64,000 bases of DNA, taken from contig CM047429.1 of assembly GCA_026168455.1 (NCBI GenBank), positions 57,913,623 through 57,977,622 on the forward strand. The letters are read 5' to 3'. The position numbers and the translations under genes are program-made. Below the pieces are notes generated by a model. It was not told the origin of the DNA and did no database searches. It saw nothing but the letters and a program-made list of their open reading frames with translations. Source of the stretch: Theocolax elegans (taxonomy: Eukaryota > Arthropoda > Insecta > Hymenoptera > Cerocephalidae). Positions 29,201 to 41,612 of this stretch are shown here, piece by piece (position 1 is the stretch's first letter; each line of letters opens with the position of its first letter).

Positions 29201-29870
29201 TCTATTTTGAGTCTTTTTACAACACATTTTCCAACGATTAAAATATAAGACTCTTCCGTCTTACATGCAAATTGATGCGAATTGATAACATTACGAGTAA
29301 GTCGACAATGTGTTTGGGATAATTTATAAATTGCTTTATTTTATAAATTTTGTTATTTTTTAAAGTATAGTAGTTAATATAAAATTCCTGCATTATTTAT
29401 AAATTATTTTCTGAATTAACTATTCTTTTCAAGAAGAATAATTTATTATCTTCAAGAAGATGCATATGCCATCAGAAATAATCTTTGTACTATTTACTAA
29501 AAAGAAACAATCGAGTGCACAATAATTTTCTTTGGTGTTCGTTCTACAAACTGTTTACAATTCAGGTAAAAGTTAAACCGCTTGTTTATCAGTACGTCAA
29601 TTAATTCCTGTACGTGATCAAAGCCAAAAGATTGTTTTAATTGCAAAAATTATAATCTATTGTAACTTACCTTTAGATGCAAGGGAATTTGTGGTCGGAG
29701 GGTGATCGTTGGACATCCTGATTCGCTGGACATTCACCGTGCACTGCATTTACCACCCTCGCCTCTCTTAAGCATTACATGGGCCCAATTAATCACTGTA
29801 ACATCAAAATATATTATATTTTAAAGTTCATTTGTAAACCATTAATTCAAGTGAAATTAACATTTAGCTT
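26954..29870. other. Non-coding stretch with one CpG-rich island
   Basis: No supported gene. A CpG-rich island lies at about 27640-27920 in A/T-rich surroundings. Frames of 93 and 71 codons over it are GC-driven and match no family I recognise. A (TA)n tract lies at 29166-29199. Confidence 0.4.
29166..29199. repeat. (TA)n microsatellite
   Basis: About 17 uninterrupted TA units. Confidence 0.92.
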
Positions 29871-30030
29871 CCCTGGTAGAAAATAGCGCAGATTCTGACC
29901 AGAATTTCTGGTCAACACATGTTAAATTGGTGTATATCTAGAAATTCTGCAAATTTTCTGAAAAGGATTTCTAACAATATCTTATTTTCAAAAATTTTTA
30001 CCAGAAATTCTGATCAGAAATAGGCTCAAT
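29871..30030. mobile_element. Short TIR element, family D, truncated copy in inverse orientation
   Basis: It starts CCCTGGTAGAAAATAGCGCA and runs collinear with the reverse complement of 15314-15485, ending near AGAAATAGGCTCAAT. The terminal TTTCTACCAGGG of the complete copy is missing, so it lost about 12 bp at one end. The identity to the other copy is high. Confidence 0.75.
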
Positions 30031-30043
30031 AGACTATAGATAT

Positions 30044-30181
30044 ATAATAATTTCTTATATAACAACCTGCAGATAATTGTGAGAATTAAAGATTATTTGT
30101 ATACAAATACAATATTGTATACAAATAATCTTTAATACTCATAATTATATCTCCAGGTTGTTATTTAAGAAATTATTAATA
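30044..30181. mobile_element. Small palindromic element (about 138 bp)
   Basis: Near-perfect hairpin: the arm TAACAACCTGCAGATAATTG is mirrored by the complement of TAACAACCTGGAGATATAAT. The inner arm AAAGATTATTTGTATAC pairs with its exact complement across a loop of only a few bases. It is probably a MITE that inserted beside, or replaced the end of, the family D copy to its left. No coding capacity. Confidence 0.65.
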
Positions 30182-33100
30182 TTTTTAATTTTGAAAGTTT
30201 TCTAACCTCAGGTGAACTTGCTTACGAGTAAGAAAAATCAATTCGTTTTCAATGCATTAATAATGTTTCATCTTATAGAAAATAAGTTTTATTATTACAT
30301 ACATTCATTTACTTAGTTTATGAAAAAAAACATTGTAAAATTGTTTTGTAATAATTAAAATATATTAATTATTTTAATACCTAATTAATTTTTAACGCAT
30401 AATAAGTATGTATATAATCGATTGTATACGAAAGGAAGCTACGTCTGAAGTATAATTTTAATACTTTGCTTGTTTCAGATTTGCTCATAATCAATGCATC
30501 GCATCTACTTAGATACTAAGCTTATAAATAAATTGTTCACGTTCGAAGATTATTGATTTTTTATTTTCTAAGCTAATAACATTTATATAAATCTATACAC
30601 TTTTTCATTAAATAAAAAAAATTTACGTGCATCTACTTTAAGTGTATTTATTTTTAAATAATCAATCATTATTATACTTTCTCATTAGATGTAAAGGTAT
30701 ATTTTTAACTTTGACGTTATTCTCCCCCTCTCTCTGGAGATACACACACACACATAGTAAAATGATAATAAGAATTATATATTTATTTTTATATTTATAG
30801 AAATAAACATTTCAACGAGCATTTCTGTCTACGAGGAAGTAACATTAATCTAGGAACATTTAAGGCTTATAATAGTAACTAATTGAAAATGTGTGTATAC
30901 ATGAAAAAAAATAGAAAATGTATCATCGCTTCTCAGTTACACCCACCCTAACGAATATTTCAATCAACAGGTTGAGTAACTGCTGTGTGTGTTTTAAAAA
31001 TTTACATTTTATTTTATCTTTCTCCACAAGACTACAATTTCTATATTTAGAATGGGAAGGAACTAATAGGCTCATAAGTAATTTTTTTAGTAGAGATTTT
31101 TTATGCTGTAAACAGCACTATGTACTAGTATGTAAAAACGCATTTTTCAAAATAAGTATTTGAAAAAGTAATTTTTACATTATCCGTGATGTCATCAATT
31201 GTGTGGAGTAAATAAATAATTAATACAGTATTAATCAACGGTATAGAGAATTTAAATAAGAGATTGTATGTACGTGTTTACTTAAAAATAACATCCGAGT
31301 TTCCAACAGTTTCATCGTATAATTTGTCAATATATTTCCGGAAGTTATTCAAATAAATAAATTGAGGTATGTGCGAGAGATAAAAATCGTTCCCATAATT
31401 CATGCATTCCTTTAAATCATAATTAAAAGTAAATTTACTCTTACATACATTTGCTTTGTATATGAGAATATACACGTAAAATATATAAGATTAATTAATC
31501 TAATATATATTAGCAAAATATATATTAATAGTGTTAGCAAAATATAAATAGTGTTAATAATAAATTAATATTTATGGTTCTGAAGTTTCTATCGTTGGAT
31601 TCCATCGAAATTTGAGACTTGTTAATTTCAAAATATTTGAAAACCAAAAATCAATAAGAAACTGTGTGTAGATATAAACACATGTTTTAATAAACTATAA
31701 TTTTGCATTATATCGCTGGAAATATCAGATTCTTCATTGTTAAATAATATTGTTTGAATATTTTATTGAACTATCTAAAGGAGATAAATAAGGCATGGAA
31801 AAGATAAGGTGATGTTTATTATTTTGAAAACGATAAAATAAAAAAGTAAAAAGTAAATAAAAAAATTTCGAAATTCGAAACTACGTACAAAATATTAAAA
31901 AAATTAAAAAAAGGAAAATTGTTAAAAAGACGTGATTATATACCTTATTTATATACATTCGGATCATTTATTACATTTTGCTTTTGCGTAGAGGAAACAT
32001 TGCGATAGTATTTTGTATTGATGTCTACTTATATAACTCAATTGTTATCATAAATTTTTTTAAATGTTATTTCACATATATATTTTTTTTGCGAAGTGAG
32101 CTTTCCAACGCGATAATTAAAAAATTTTAGTTTTCTTAATATCAACTCTGATAAAAGATGTAATTAAAAACTTTTTCGAGACGTCAAAAAGACGTAACAA
32201 ACACATTTTTTGACGCTGTAGCTTAGAACAACTCCAGATTTTAAATTGACAACTCAGCCATTTACATCAATCGATTTAAAAGAATACAAATTTTTGAATA
32301 AATATAAAATAAAAATCGTTAAAATTTTTTTTTCAAAGTTCTATCAGACAATGTGACATTAAATTCTAATCGAAAATTCAATGACTGAATAAACTCTGAA
32401 ATACAATGATCAGAAACGAATGCAGACAAAGAAAAAGTCAATATTCACAATCTCCGAGAACACATAAGAACAAAAGGGGAAAAAAGGTAACTGTTAATGG
32501 AGATTGACGAGTCAGAGGAAAATTATGGGGTGAGACGAAAATTTTCGCTAATTCTGGATTGAAATCTGATTGAGTTAAATTAATTATCGATAGACACGGA
32601 GGGTTACTATTAATAGATAGAAACCACCAAGCTTCAACGTTACAAACGTTGATGATTTATTCAATCGCGTCTGTTTCCATCTCCTGCGATTCTCTCATCC
32701 CTCGTTCGTTCGCGCTTGCCTTATTTTCGTCTCTCGTTTTCTATCCTTTCTTATTATTTTTTGTGGCTTTTTTTTCATTCTTTTTAACTTATTTCAATAT
32801 ACGCGCGTCTATCGGGTATAAGAATGGTATTATATATATACATTAGCAAATCGATATTGTATAAATGGTAAATTCAATTAAGGATGCTGTGTTATGCGAA
32901 TTTTCGGTCATTATCGTCTGACCTGTCAAATATTGACGAGTTAATTTTATACACTACCTTTCTCTATAAAGATGATGCATTTTTTAACGCGCGCGCATGC
33001 CCATTCTATGTAGACGCGATGTACGCGATGTACGGTAAATGGAAAATATTGCGTCTGATTGGTATGGATTGAATCGATAATGTTGGATTAAATATGCGGT

Positions 33101-33900
33101 ATTTATATTTCATGTTGATTCTATAACGATTTATTGTAAAATTTATGTACAATATATATAGGAGATGTTTTTCGATAAAAAAAAAATAATTTTATCATCA
33201 AACGTTACGCGCGCGTATAAAATTTATATTCGTGCACTTGTACTTATTGATTCGATAATATATATAAATTTGAAAAGCGATTCTATAACTGTTGACTGCC
33301 AGTGTAAATTAACTGGTACGTAATGCAATATCAACGATAATTTGAAATACAATCGAATAAATAATTAAGTTTATATAAACTAATCATTAGAAATTATAAA
33401 TTTTATATACGTAAACTGTTTACTGCTGCGTTTAGTATTAGTAAAAATATATTATTTAGTGACAAATTACAATTCAAATTTGTCGTTATCAAATATATAG
33501 TTATTACAATAAACAAGGTAAGTAAGTTAAGTTCATGTTTAATTCGCACGATATTGCACCAGTCAACCTCCTATTTGCTTTTACAGTGCAAAACCATATC
33601 GTCAAACGTTATTTGTACATCATCCCCAAATTTGTTAAATGATAAAAAAAGCTTTGCCGAGAAAAATATATTTAGTGAGAATAATATAATAGTTATATTA
33701 CAGAAAAGTCGATTCACACAGCGAGATGATAAATTTTGATAAGAGAACACCTTGGGCCAAAAGGGATTGGAAAAGGGAGTCCCCAACGATGAGATTCACG
33801 ACCCACGGCTAAGAAGCAAGCCTGTTGATTCCGAGAATCTTCTCTCCTTTTACTTCTCTTATATATCGGCTTCTCCTTCGTATTTCTCTCCTTCTTACTC
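30182..33900. other. Non-coding A/T-rich stretch
   Basis: No supported gene. The base composition is uniformly A/T-rich, with a modest GC-richer patch around 32640-32720. Confidence 0.4.
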
Positions 33901-33944
33901 CTCCCTCCACGATGCATGCGCATAACTATGATACACACACAGTT

Positions 33945-33977
<33 letters not shown>
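33945..33977. repeat. (AC)n microsatellite
   Basis: About 16 AC units. A second (AC)n tract of about 25 bp lies at 34132-34156. Confidence 0.9.
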
Positions 33978-33980
<3 letters not shown>

Positions 33981-35539
33981 GCGGTTGCATTCACACATAC
34001 ATATACGTATATACAAATGGATTATCTCTTTGCTTCTTATTTAATTTTTATTTTTAAATATAATGCAACGCAAAAATATTTTACTTTAAAATATATCAAG
34101 TATTTTATATCTAAAAAATTTGCGAGAGTTTGCACACACACACACACACACACACAGACACATGTATACAATGCATCGGATATACTCTTGTGAGACGGCG
34201 GATAATGTGTTGCGGCAGTTTTTTTTCCAGTACTAATGCGCTTAAATGTGTATCGAGTAATTAAAAATATTCGCTTTTATTAATATCAATTAACAATTAG
34301 GAGGATTTTTTAAAGACGCTACACTAATTATTTTAAACTTGTATGGTACAGATTTATTTTTCTTTGTATACTTACTCACTCTCATTCACCCGAATTAAAC
34401 TGTAAATTTGTGATTAAATAAAAATCTACGTAACAGGTGATCAATCGTTAAAATACGAAAAAAAACGAACGTGCAAGTACGTATGAACCAGACAAATATA
34501 TATAAAATAATTACAAAAAGTTTTCCAATTTAAAACGTAACAAAAATATATTGTTTATTTGGCTTAATCAATAATTCGAAAAAAAGTGGCAAAAATTAAA
34601 TGATAAATTGTACTTTCTATACGTATCATAACTACAAGTACCTAATCAATATTTATGATGCTCTTGTAAACATTATATAGTATATATACGATAACGCAAA
34701 TTAAGACGAAACAAACAACGAGGCACAGCACAGCACAGCGAAGTGGAGACAAACCATTAATAACAGCCGGGAATGCCGAGAAAAGAGAGAGGGAGAGAAA
34801 ACATCGGAGCAAGTGTCAGCGAATCATCGCTCGTTTCCCTCGGTTCTCTCTCTCTCTATATATATACATATATATACATATATATGCACGTACACTTTCC
34901 GGAGTTTACGTCGACGTATGTACGTATACACACGCGCGCGCGTACGTGTACATGTAGAATTGTGGAATCCGCACGAGGCCGACTCTGTATACATAATAAT
35001 GAACGTTTCGAATTTGTAAACACTTTAGAAAAGATTAATTCGCCGAGTAACTTGGGCAGGGAAAACCCATCTCGCTTATATGTACATATACATATATATA
35101 AATCACATTTAATACCTGTGAGATTAATCGTACAGGTGTTTCCCCTTTATTGTTGTTAACACATTTGATGAAGTTTAAAGCGTTAAAACACGTTGCAGCG
35201 AACAATCGATTATCTAACGAAGATCGATTGTTGGATGCAACGTACACGATTTGAATGGGACGAGAAAAACAAAGACAATAGTGTTGTCAAATATATAGTT
35301 GCGTACCTCATTATTGGTTTACATACATCTCCATCAAACTCGTGTTATAGCAGATAAAGGACGATGTACAGACGTCCTTGCCCGCGACTACGTGTATATC
35401 TATATGTACGTATACATAGCCACGCACCCCCATACACACACACACAAACAACTCGAGTATTATGTACCGGAGAGTAAACAAAAGAAAAAAATAAATAAAT
35501 AAAATTTGAGCTCGTCGAGAGGCAAACCCGTCGGACAAG

Positions 35540-35719
35540 CACAATTCGAGGTTAGGTACGGACAAGAGCGCGCGCGCGACGCGGAGGATAGACGCGCGAC
35601 AGGCACTGAGAAGGGAAGGGAAGAGAGATAGAGCTCAACCTCACCGCCTCTCTCGCACACGGGGGTGGAAAAAAAGTAAGCGCGCGCGCGCGCACTACCT
35701 GCCGTGTATTCGTGGACCG

Positions 35720-35766
<47 letters not shown>

Positions 35767-35815
35767 CCTTTCTCTCTCTTACCGACATTCCGCGCGCCAC
35801 ACGGCAACCTGCTGT
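35540..35815. promoter_or_regulatory. CpG-rich island with GA/CT and CG repeats, candidate regulatory region
   Basis: The island combines dense CG dinucleotides, a (CG)n run at 35680-35693, and a (CT)n run at 35720-35764. GA/CT tracts are binding sites for GAGA-type factors in insects, and CpG-rich islands often mark promoters in A/T-rich insect genomes. No transcript start can be assigned. The nearest coding start is UMAD1, about 1.6 kb downstream. Confidence 0.35.
35720..35764. repeat. (CT)n microsatellite
   Basis: About 22 CT units, inside the CpG-rich island. Confidence 0.92.
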
Positions 35816-35832
35816 CTCACATGTATGTAGGT

Positions 35833-35839
<7 letters not shown>

Positions 35840-35890
<51 letters not shown>
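35840..35890. repeat. (TA)n microsatellite
   Basis: About 25 AT units following a short (AC)n run. Confidence 0.92.
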
Positions 35891-35896
<6 letters not shown>

Positions 35897-37297
35897 CAAT
35901 ATGGAAATTGACAACATTGCGATTTGCACGCGACCTTTACGCGTGAGCGACAAACTTGTTGTTAACGTTGTGTTTACCGTTTGTCGATAAATGCGGTATT
36001 TTCAATTGTTTACCGGACGTTATCCAACTTGACCTTTATTTTTTTTATTTGTAATTTTGTTGTATTTATTGCATTAATCTAATTTACTTATAGATAACGA
36101 GCATGAATATGACGCTTGATGCAAAAAATATTCATTATGTTGATTTGTCCCGTTTCACTGGCGTTATATGCAATGAAAATTGATTTTTCTAAATATAAAT
36201 TATATGACGTTAAGTTATTAAATACCTCATACATATAAATATATATACACCATCGTTATAAAGATTTTAAAATATTTAATCTATTGATTTTTTTATTCAA
36301 TAATGTACTGACAGTTTAATTGAATTTCCTACTAATTTAATTATTGATCGTACATTTATTTTATCGTTAAATGTATATAATATTTCGTTTTTATTTATCA
36401 CCGTATTTATATAAATTGATGAATACTACACCGTGATTGAAACATCTATCTAACACTATGATGTAATAGCTAAATGAAGACAATAATAATGACTCACAAA
36501 TTTTTGTTTCATTTTAAATTTCATATCGTGTCACGCTTGATTCATTTGCGTGCTCAAAAATCAAAATGAATTTAAATTGCGCATTAATTTAAGTGTAAGA
36601 AAATTTAAAATAAAGCTCAAGTGTAAGAAGATTAAAATTAAAAAAAATCGATATTCATTTTTATTGATATTTCTGCGCTCGTCAAATTTTCCACAGTTGT
36701 CTCTATTTTTAAACTGACACGCTATACACACCTATACGCAACTAAGTACATCATACATGCTCGGTTGCATTTCGCGATGTAACGCATATACATGCATATA
36801 TACATACCTATATATAGATTAAAAATAATTTGACTAACGTATTCTTTATATTGTAACTACCAATCGCGGAGGGACAATAAGAAATTTTTATATTTGAAGT
36901 GGCATTATCGTTTGTATACGGGAAGATTATACTTACTAATTTGATAAATGTTTTCCGAAGAAGATTCGATTTTTTTATCAATTTTTGAATACGTGTGAGA
37001 ATATTCCGTTAGTTCGATAAAACTTAACCTATAACAATATTAGTCAGCTTGAGCTTGACGTTTCGCATATATACAAATATACTCTATGCAGTTAACTTTG
37101 CCTTTGTCAAGAATTGTTGCGTATAAATCGAACGTTGTTTCAACATTGCTTTGTTGACATTTAAAATCGGTGTACAATTATTCACTTTAATTTTTGAGAG
37201 TTTGAATGTATATTTGTAATGAAAATTGTTAATTCTGTGTACCAAGTGACTTTTATATATTGCTAATAGATCTCTGTAACGATCTTAACCTTAAACT
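35891..37297. other. Upstream region and probable 5' leader of UMAD1
   Basis: There is no independent gene. A good donor (CTGTAAGTAC) at 37298 pairs with the acceptor TTTTATACAG ending at 37380 to give an 83-bp intron. The stretch just before 37298 is therefore likely to be a non-coding first exon of UMAD1. The position of its 5' end is not visible. Confidence 0.4.
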
Positions 37298-37383
37298 GTA
37301 AGTACTAAACTAGTATTTCGTTTGCAAATTAAAAAAAAATTAATATTTATTTGATATATTAATTATAATTTTTTATACAGAAA

Positions 37384-37794
37384 ATGTCTTGGTTTTTTGG
37401 CAAGAAAAAACACAAAGAATCTCCTCCAGATTCACCCGTGGACAATGGAGGTGGAGACGAAGGATTTTTAATTGTTGAGAAAAATGATTCCGACGCAGAC
37501 AATAGACCACAAAATTTGTATCCAGCTCTAGGAAATGTGACTCCTTACCCACCAATACCCACGTTATTAGGAAAACAAAATTCTTTAGAAAGTGGTGGTA
37601 ACGAATTGAGTAATATTCCTTTCAAACTTTGCAGAGAATTAGAAAGGGATTTAAATGAAGACATAGTGATTGATAAACTCAGATTAAATGAAATAATATT
37701 ATTTATTAATAAAGTGAATGTAGAAGACTACAATTATGAATTTAATCTCGAAAGAAGTGTCATTAATGAAATAAACAGTCAGAATGAAGAGTGA
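37384..37794 (+). CDS. UMAD1: UMA domain-containing protein 1 (UMAD1-like)
   Basis: A single coding exon gives 136 residues, close to the usual length of UMAD1. The C-terminal half (about residues 75-127) fits the UMA domain of UBAP1/MVB12-type proteins: it opens LSNIPFKLC and closes YNYEFNLERSVI, the two conserved anchors of that domain. The N-terminus (MSWFFGKKK) and the DEGFLIVE stretch also fit UMAD1. The UMA domain binds the ESCRT-I complex, so a role in multivesicular body sorting is expected from the family but is not shown here. The start is the first ATG, three bases after a splice acceptor at 37380, which implies a non-coding exon upstream. The gene converges on TMEM222, whose stop codon is 260 bp away on the opposite strand. 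No catalytic residues are expected. Confidence 0.85.
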   Translation: MSWFFGKKKHKESPPDSPVDNGGGDEGFLIVEKNDSDADNRPQNLYPALGNVTPYPPIPTLLGKQNSLESGGNELSNIPFKLCRELERDLNEDIVIDKLRLNEIILFINKVNVEDYNYEFNLERSVINEINSQNEE

Positions 37795-38053
37795 CATGCC
37801 ATAATGCAAAGTTTGTGCACGTGTTATGTATTCACATAATTTTAAGTTATTATTTGAATTATTTAAGTTAAGACACAGAACTTGCTATTTGCAAATTCCT
37901 CTTGTAAATCAAAACATAAATATTTCTTTTTGTATAGAACAATGTATATTCTTTTATAAATCTTACATAAAGAGATTATAGACATTTATTTCCATAAATA
38001 TGTACAATAATTTTTATAATAAAAAAATATAAAATAAATTATAATTGTAAATT

Positions 38054-38845
38054 TTATGTTAGATTACATAGTATTAGAATTATGGTAACAAATATAACAA
38101 ATGGAGCCCAAGTTTTCACAACTCCTGAAACACTGTAAAATGATTTAGCGTTATAAATATAGCCTACTTATATTAAACAACAAAATTGTGTAACATAAAT
38201 AAATCTTACCCTAAATATTTCCCAAATATAAACATATACAAAGCTAGTTTTATCATATTCCAATTGTTTGAATTGTTGTAAGACATTAAATTCAATGCTC
38301 TTGCTACATGGGAATGGCAATTATCACAAAATAAATTGTGCTAAAAATAATGCATAATAAACCACAATTAAATATTTTTAAATAAATTTAATTTAAGTTA
38401 ATGTTGTCATTTTTATTAAATACCATTCTTTCTTTATAAATTTCACTAGCTTCTTGTACTGCAGCATCCCATCCTTGAACTCTTCCTTTTGCTTTAGTGT
38501 AATCAAGTTGCCAATATTTTGTTGGCCATCCAAATGCCATTTTGTCTTCGGATACAAGATACGGACCAGCAAAATCTCTGATGACTCCTGTTGACGTTGC
38601 TATTCCCATGTGACCAATGAATGGAAACAAATACCTGAGAATAAAGTTATGATAACATAATTTAACTATAACAACCAATGCATCCATTCAATGTTTTAAA
38701 AGGTTAAATGTATACATTACGTTAGCACAGGAATTGGTGTCCATACTATACAAAATGGATATCTTTGTTTTACTGGATCAATACTGAAATCCAAAATTGG
38801 AGTTGTTGGCATACTATTACTGTTGTCCATCATTTTTAGTCTCAT
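38054..38845 (-). CDS. TMEM222: Transmembrane protein 222 (DUF778 / RTE1-related family)
   Basis: Four coding exons on the minus strand: 38833-38721, 38634-38424, 38340-38210 and 38132-38054. From the ATG at 38833 they total 534 nt and encode 177 residues. An in-frame ATG at 38845 would add four residues. All junctions are GT-AG and keep frame. Conserved family blocks are clear: RYPFCIVWTPIPVLT across junction 1, FPFIGHMGIATSTGVIRDFA, GPYLVSEDKMAFG with the KYW that follows, and CDNCHSHVARALNLM with the two cysteines. Two hydrophobic segments lie at the C-terminus (KLALYMFIFGKYLG and WAPFVIFVTIILILC), as expected for a membrane protein of this family. The biochemical role is not firmly known; plant RTE1 relatives act at the ER and Golgi. 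The gene is divergent to the FGD-type gene, about 1.7 kb away, and convergent with UMAD1. Confidence 0.94.
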
Positions 38846-40300
38846 TAATTCAACATTTATCGAATATACAACTTATGGTCTTTTAACATTTCAACAAGTA
38901 AACACTGATGACTTATAAAATTAATCTCATATTCATTTCAGTTGTACAAAAAAGTCTTACTGTATAATTTGTACTGTAAGTCAAACTAATCAAATTTTCC
39001 ATTTAAATTATTTATATTTATCTGTTTCTCTATCATTTGTATATTTATTCAGCAATGAAATCCATACAAGTATGCTCATCAAAATTGAAACTGAATCTTC
39101 TGCCATCTGGTGATAGATACTTGAAATAATAGAAGTTGTCACTTGTCAATTTTTAAACAAAAACATGTAGATTTATACACAAATAACAATAATTTTGTAT
39201 TTATTACTCCTCAATTAGTTAAACATTAAATGATAAAAAGATAAAAAAATAATTTTAGTTTTTCAAACATATATTTATCTTATTATTAATAAATGATAAT
39301 ATGTCTTTCAATGTAAATAATTAAAATATGTATCTAGAAACATTAATTGATTTTAATGCAAGAAAATGAAAAAAAGAACTACTAAACAACTAGCGCAATA
39401 ACGACATAGATTTTATACATCTCTCTTGTAAAATAGATACAAGTAGGTATAATAGAATATTTAATTATTAATTATTTAGTTTCAAAATAGATTTGTATAG
39501 AACGATATCATGAAGTTTCAATAATATTAAAAATAAGAAAATGTTATAAATAATACTTAAGAAATTTTCCTAATTTCAAGATAATCATAATGACCTGAAA
39601 ATAAGGTTTAAATGACAAGCGCTTGCCTTTCTACAAAACCTGCATTTTTATCTAAAACGCATTACAAGTAAGTAGACAAGTAAAGTAGTAACAAAATCAA
39701 CAATACGACGACGTATATACGTGTATATATATATATATATATATATATTTCAAAATATACCACAGTTAAACTCGCTCTCTTTCTTATCGACATAGACAAC
39801 ATTATTATTACACGTTGATAACTGGCTAATCTCAAATCTCAAGTATACACGTCCGAGTCTCATAAAAATTCATTGAGAATTAGCCAAGCCGCGATAGACC
39901 CACTCAACCGAAAATGAGCGAGTACATATCGAATGTAAATAAATAAAACGCATCAACATACATATATATGCGCAGAGAGAGAGAAAGAGAGAGAGAGCGA
40001 GAAAGAGATGAAGTTAACCAACACATGGGCACGTTATATATATACGCGAAGAAAATCGAACGACCAATGAGCGAGAGGAGGATCCCTCAGTACGCGCACG
40101 CCATCGACGACGTTCGGATCTACTTGCGCTCTCGTGTATAAAGTTGTACACAAAGAAATCAAGATAATCCTGGGAGGTACTTCGTCGTCTGCGCGCGATA
40201 TGCGCGCCGGACGATCGTCTTTTTATAGCGGCGCGACGCGGGAATCGTATCCCGGGCCTAACGTCGCGCGGCGTCTGGAGCCGCGCCGTTGATAACGGAC
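38846..40300. other. Divergent intergenic region between TMEM222 and the FGD-type gene
   Basis: A/T-rich for the first kilobase, then a (TA)n run at 39724-39748, a GA-rich tract at about 39974-40010 and a CpG-rich segment at about 40080-40300. No gene is visible. The CpG-rich segment is the likely promoter side for the plus-strand FGD-type gene. Confidence 0.45.
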
Positions 40301-40400
40301 GGTTTCCTCCAAATTAGGCGGCCTCCCCCACTTTATAACAACATATACGAATTACGAGGCACCCATCGCACCCATCAGTTGCACTCGGTCGTGCCTTCTT
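40120..40400 (+). promoter_or_regulatory. Probable CpG-rich promoter of the FGD-type RhoGEF gene
   Basis: Very CpG-dense sequence at 40180-40300 is followed by CTTTATAAC at 40331-40339 and by an arthropod-type initiator TCAGTT at 40375-40380. The spacing of TATA to initiator (about 43 bp) is longer than ideal, so the exact start is uncertain. The first visible donor of the gene is at 40667. Confidence 0.4.
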
Positions 40401-40608
40401 TGCGTACGATCTTTCGTTTCCGTTCGTTTTCCTTTACGTTTTTTTTTTTTTCAATATTCCTTTACTTTTACTTTTGCTTTTGTTTTTGCACTACCTTTTC
40501 TCTGGTTTTCTTCGCGGGTGAGAGATGAAAGGAACCGAGAGTTTACAGTGAATACACAGCCTTGGAATTTTTACTTCAGGATTGGATGTCTTGGAGTTTA
40601 AATCAACT

Positions 40609-40666
40609 ATGCCAGGAGTCAGTAGCACTTTGCCTGGATACATGGCCCAAGAAGGCCAAGCGAGAG
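40609..40666 (+). other. Leader exon with a short ORF upstream of the FGD-type gene
   Basis: An ATG at 40609 opens 19 codons (MPGVSSTLPGYMAQEGQAR) that run to a strong donor, GAG|GTGAGT, at 40667. Joined to the acceptor ending at 41611, the frame continues for six more codons and stops at 41629-41631, overlapping the main ATG at 41613. That would be a 25-codon upstream ORF. If splicing instead used the AG at 41621-41622, the same 19 codons would enter the main frame and form an alternative N-terminus. The sequence cannot decide between the two. Confidence 0.45.
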
Positions 40667-40833
40667 GTGAGTTGATTTCTTTCTTAATCTTTTTTTTTTA
40701 CAAGGAGCAAGTTCTTCTTTGTCTTTGTCGATGATTGGTAATAGACTGATTCACCGTTGCAATTGAGTGCAAGAATCTTACTTGGGTTTCAATAAGGATA
40801 TACCAGTTTTTACAAAGTGTCGTCAAAAGCTCT

Positions 40834-40836
<3 letters not shown>

Positions 40837-40866
<30 letters not shown>
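40837..40866. repeat. (CT)n microsatellite in FGD-type gene intron 1
   Basis: About 15 CT units followed by pyrimidine-rich sequence, inside the intron 40667-41611. Confidence 0.9.
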
Positions 40867-40870
<4 letters not shown>

Positions 40871-41612
40871 CTTTCTCTCTTCTCCTCCGACTGTCATGAT
40901 TTAATGACATTTGTAGAGGCTCTGGAGGCTATTTAATGGTACTCTTAATTCTCTATAATGATTGGGACAATGAGTTCATACTAAATGTAACTGTAATTCA
41001 TTGTAACTATTGCAAACATTTTATTATATCATTTCATTATACTGTTAACTTTCAAGTTTTTGTTATATACGTGTAAATACAATACAAGTTTATCTATACA
41101 TTTCATTATCATTAGTATGTCTAATTACTATTTTTTATTAATATATATTTTTTATTTTTTCTTTATATTTTTTACTTACAAATTGTCTACAAATAATATA
41201 ATAATATTATTATACATATTTTTACCCATTATTTTAAAAATTGATATTTTTATTACTTTAATAATAAACTAAATTATTTAATTTTTATTTAAAATACATT
41301 GTACAATTTCTATATTATTATTTCTATATTATTATCAGCCATTATATTAAACTACATTTCTAATTAGTTAACTCTTTTTTATGATAACTGTTTTATATGG
41401 ATCATTGATTATAGTGAATAAATAATAATTACAATAATAATGATAATGTAACTGTCAATTTAGCAATGACCCAGTATTAGAACTAATTTTTTACCTTTCG
41501 ATAATTAGCATTGAAGCATTCTTTAATTTTCTTTATTTGAACATTGGTTCAATTTCACTACTATTCCTTAATTAATGTTCATTAACACTAATGCAATTTA
41601 TTATTAAATAGA

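Noticed and set aside
35460..35990. Several frames rich in Ser-Leu, Arg-Glu or Tyr-Ile repeats
   Set aside because: They are translations of the (CT)n and (TA)n microsatellites on both strands.
40289..40528. 79-codon plus-strand frame upstream of the FGD-type gene
   Set aside because: It lies in the promoter and leader region, is poly-pyrimidine driven (Phe-rich), and does not connect to the gene in frame.
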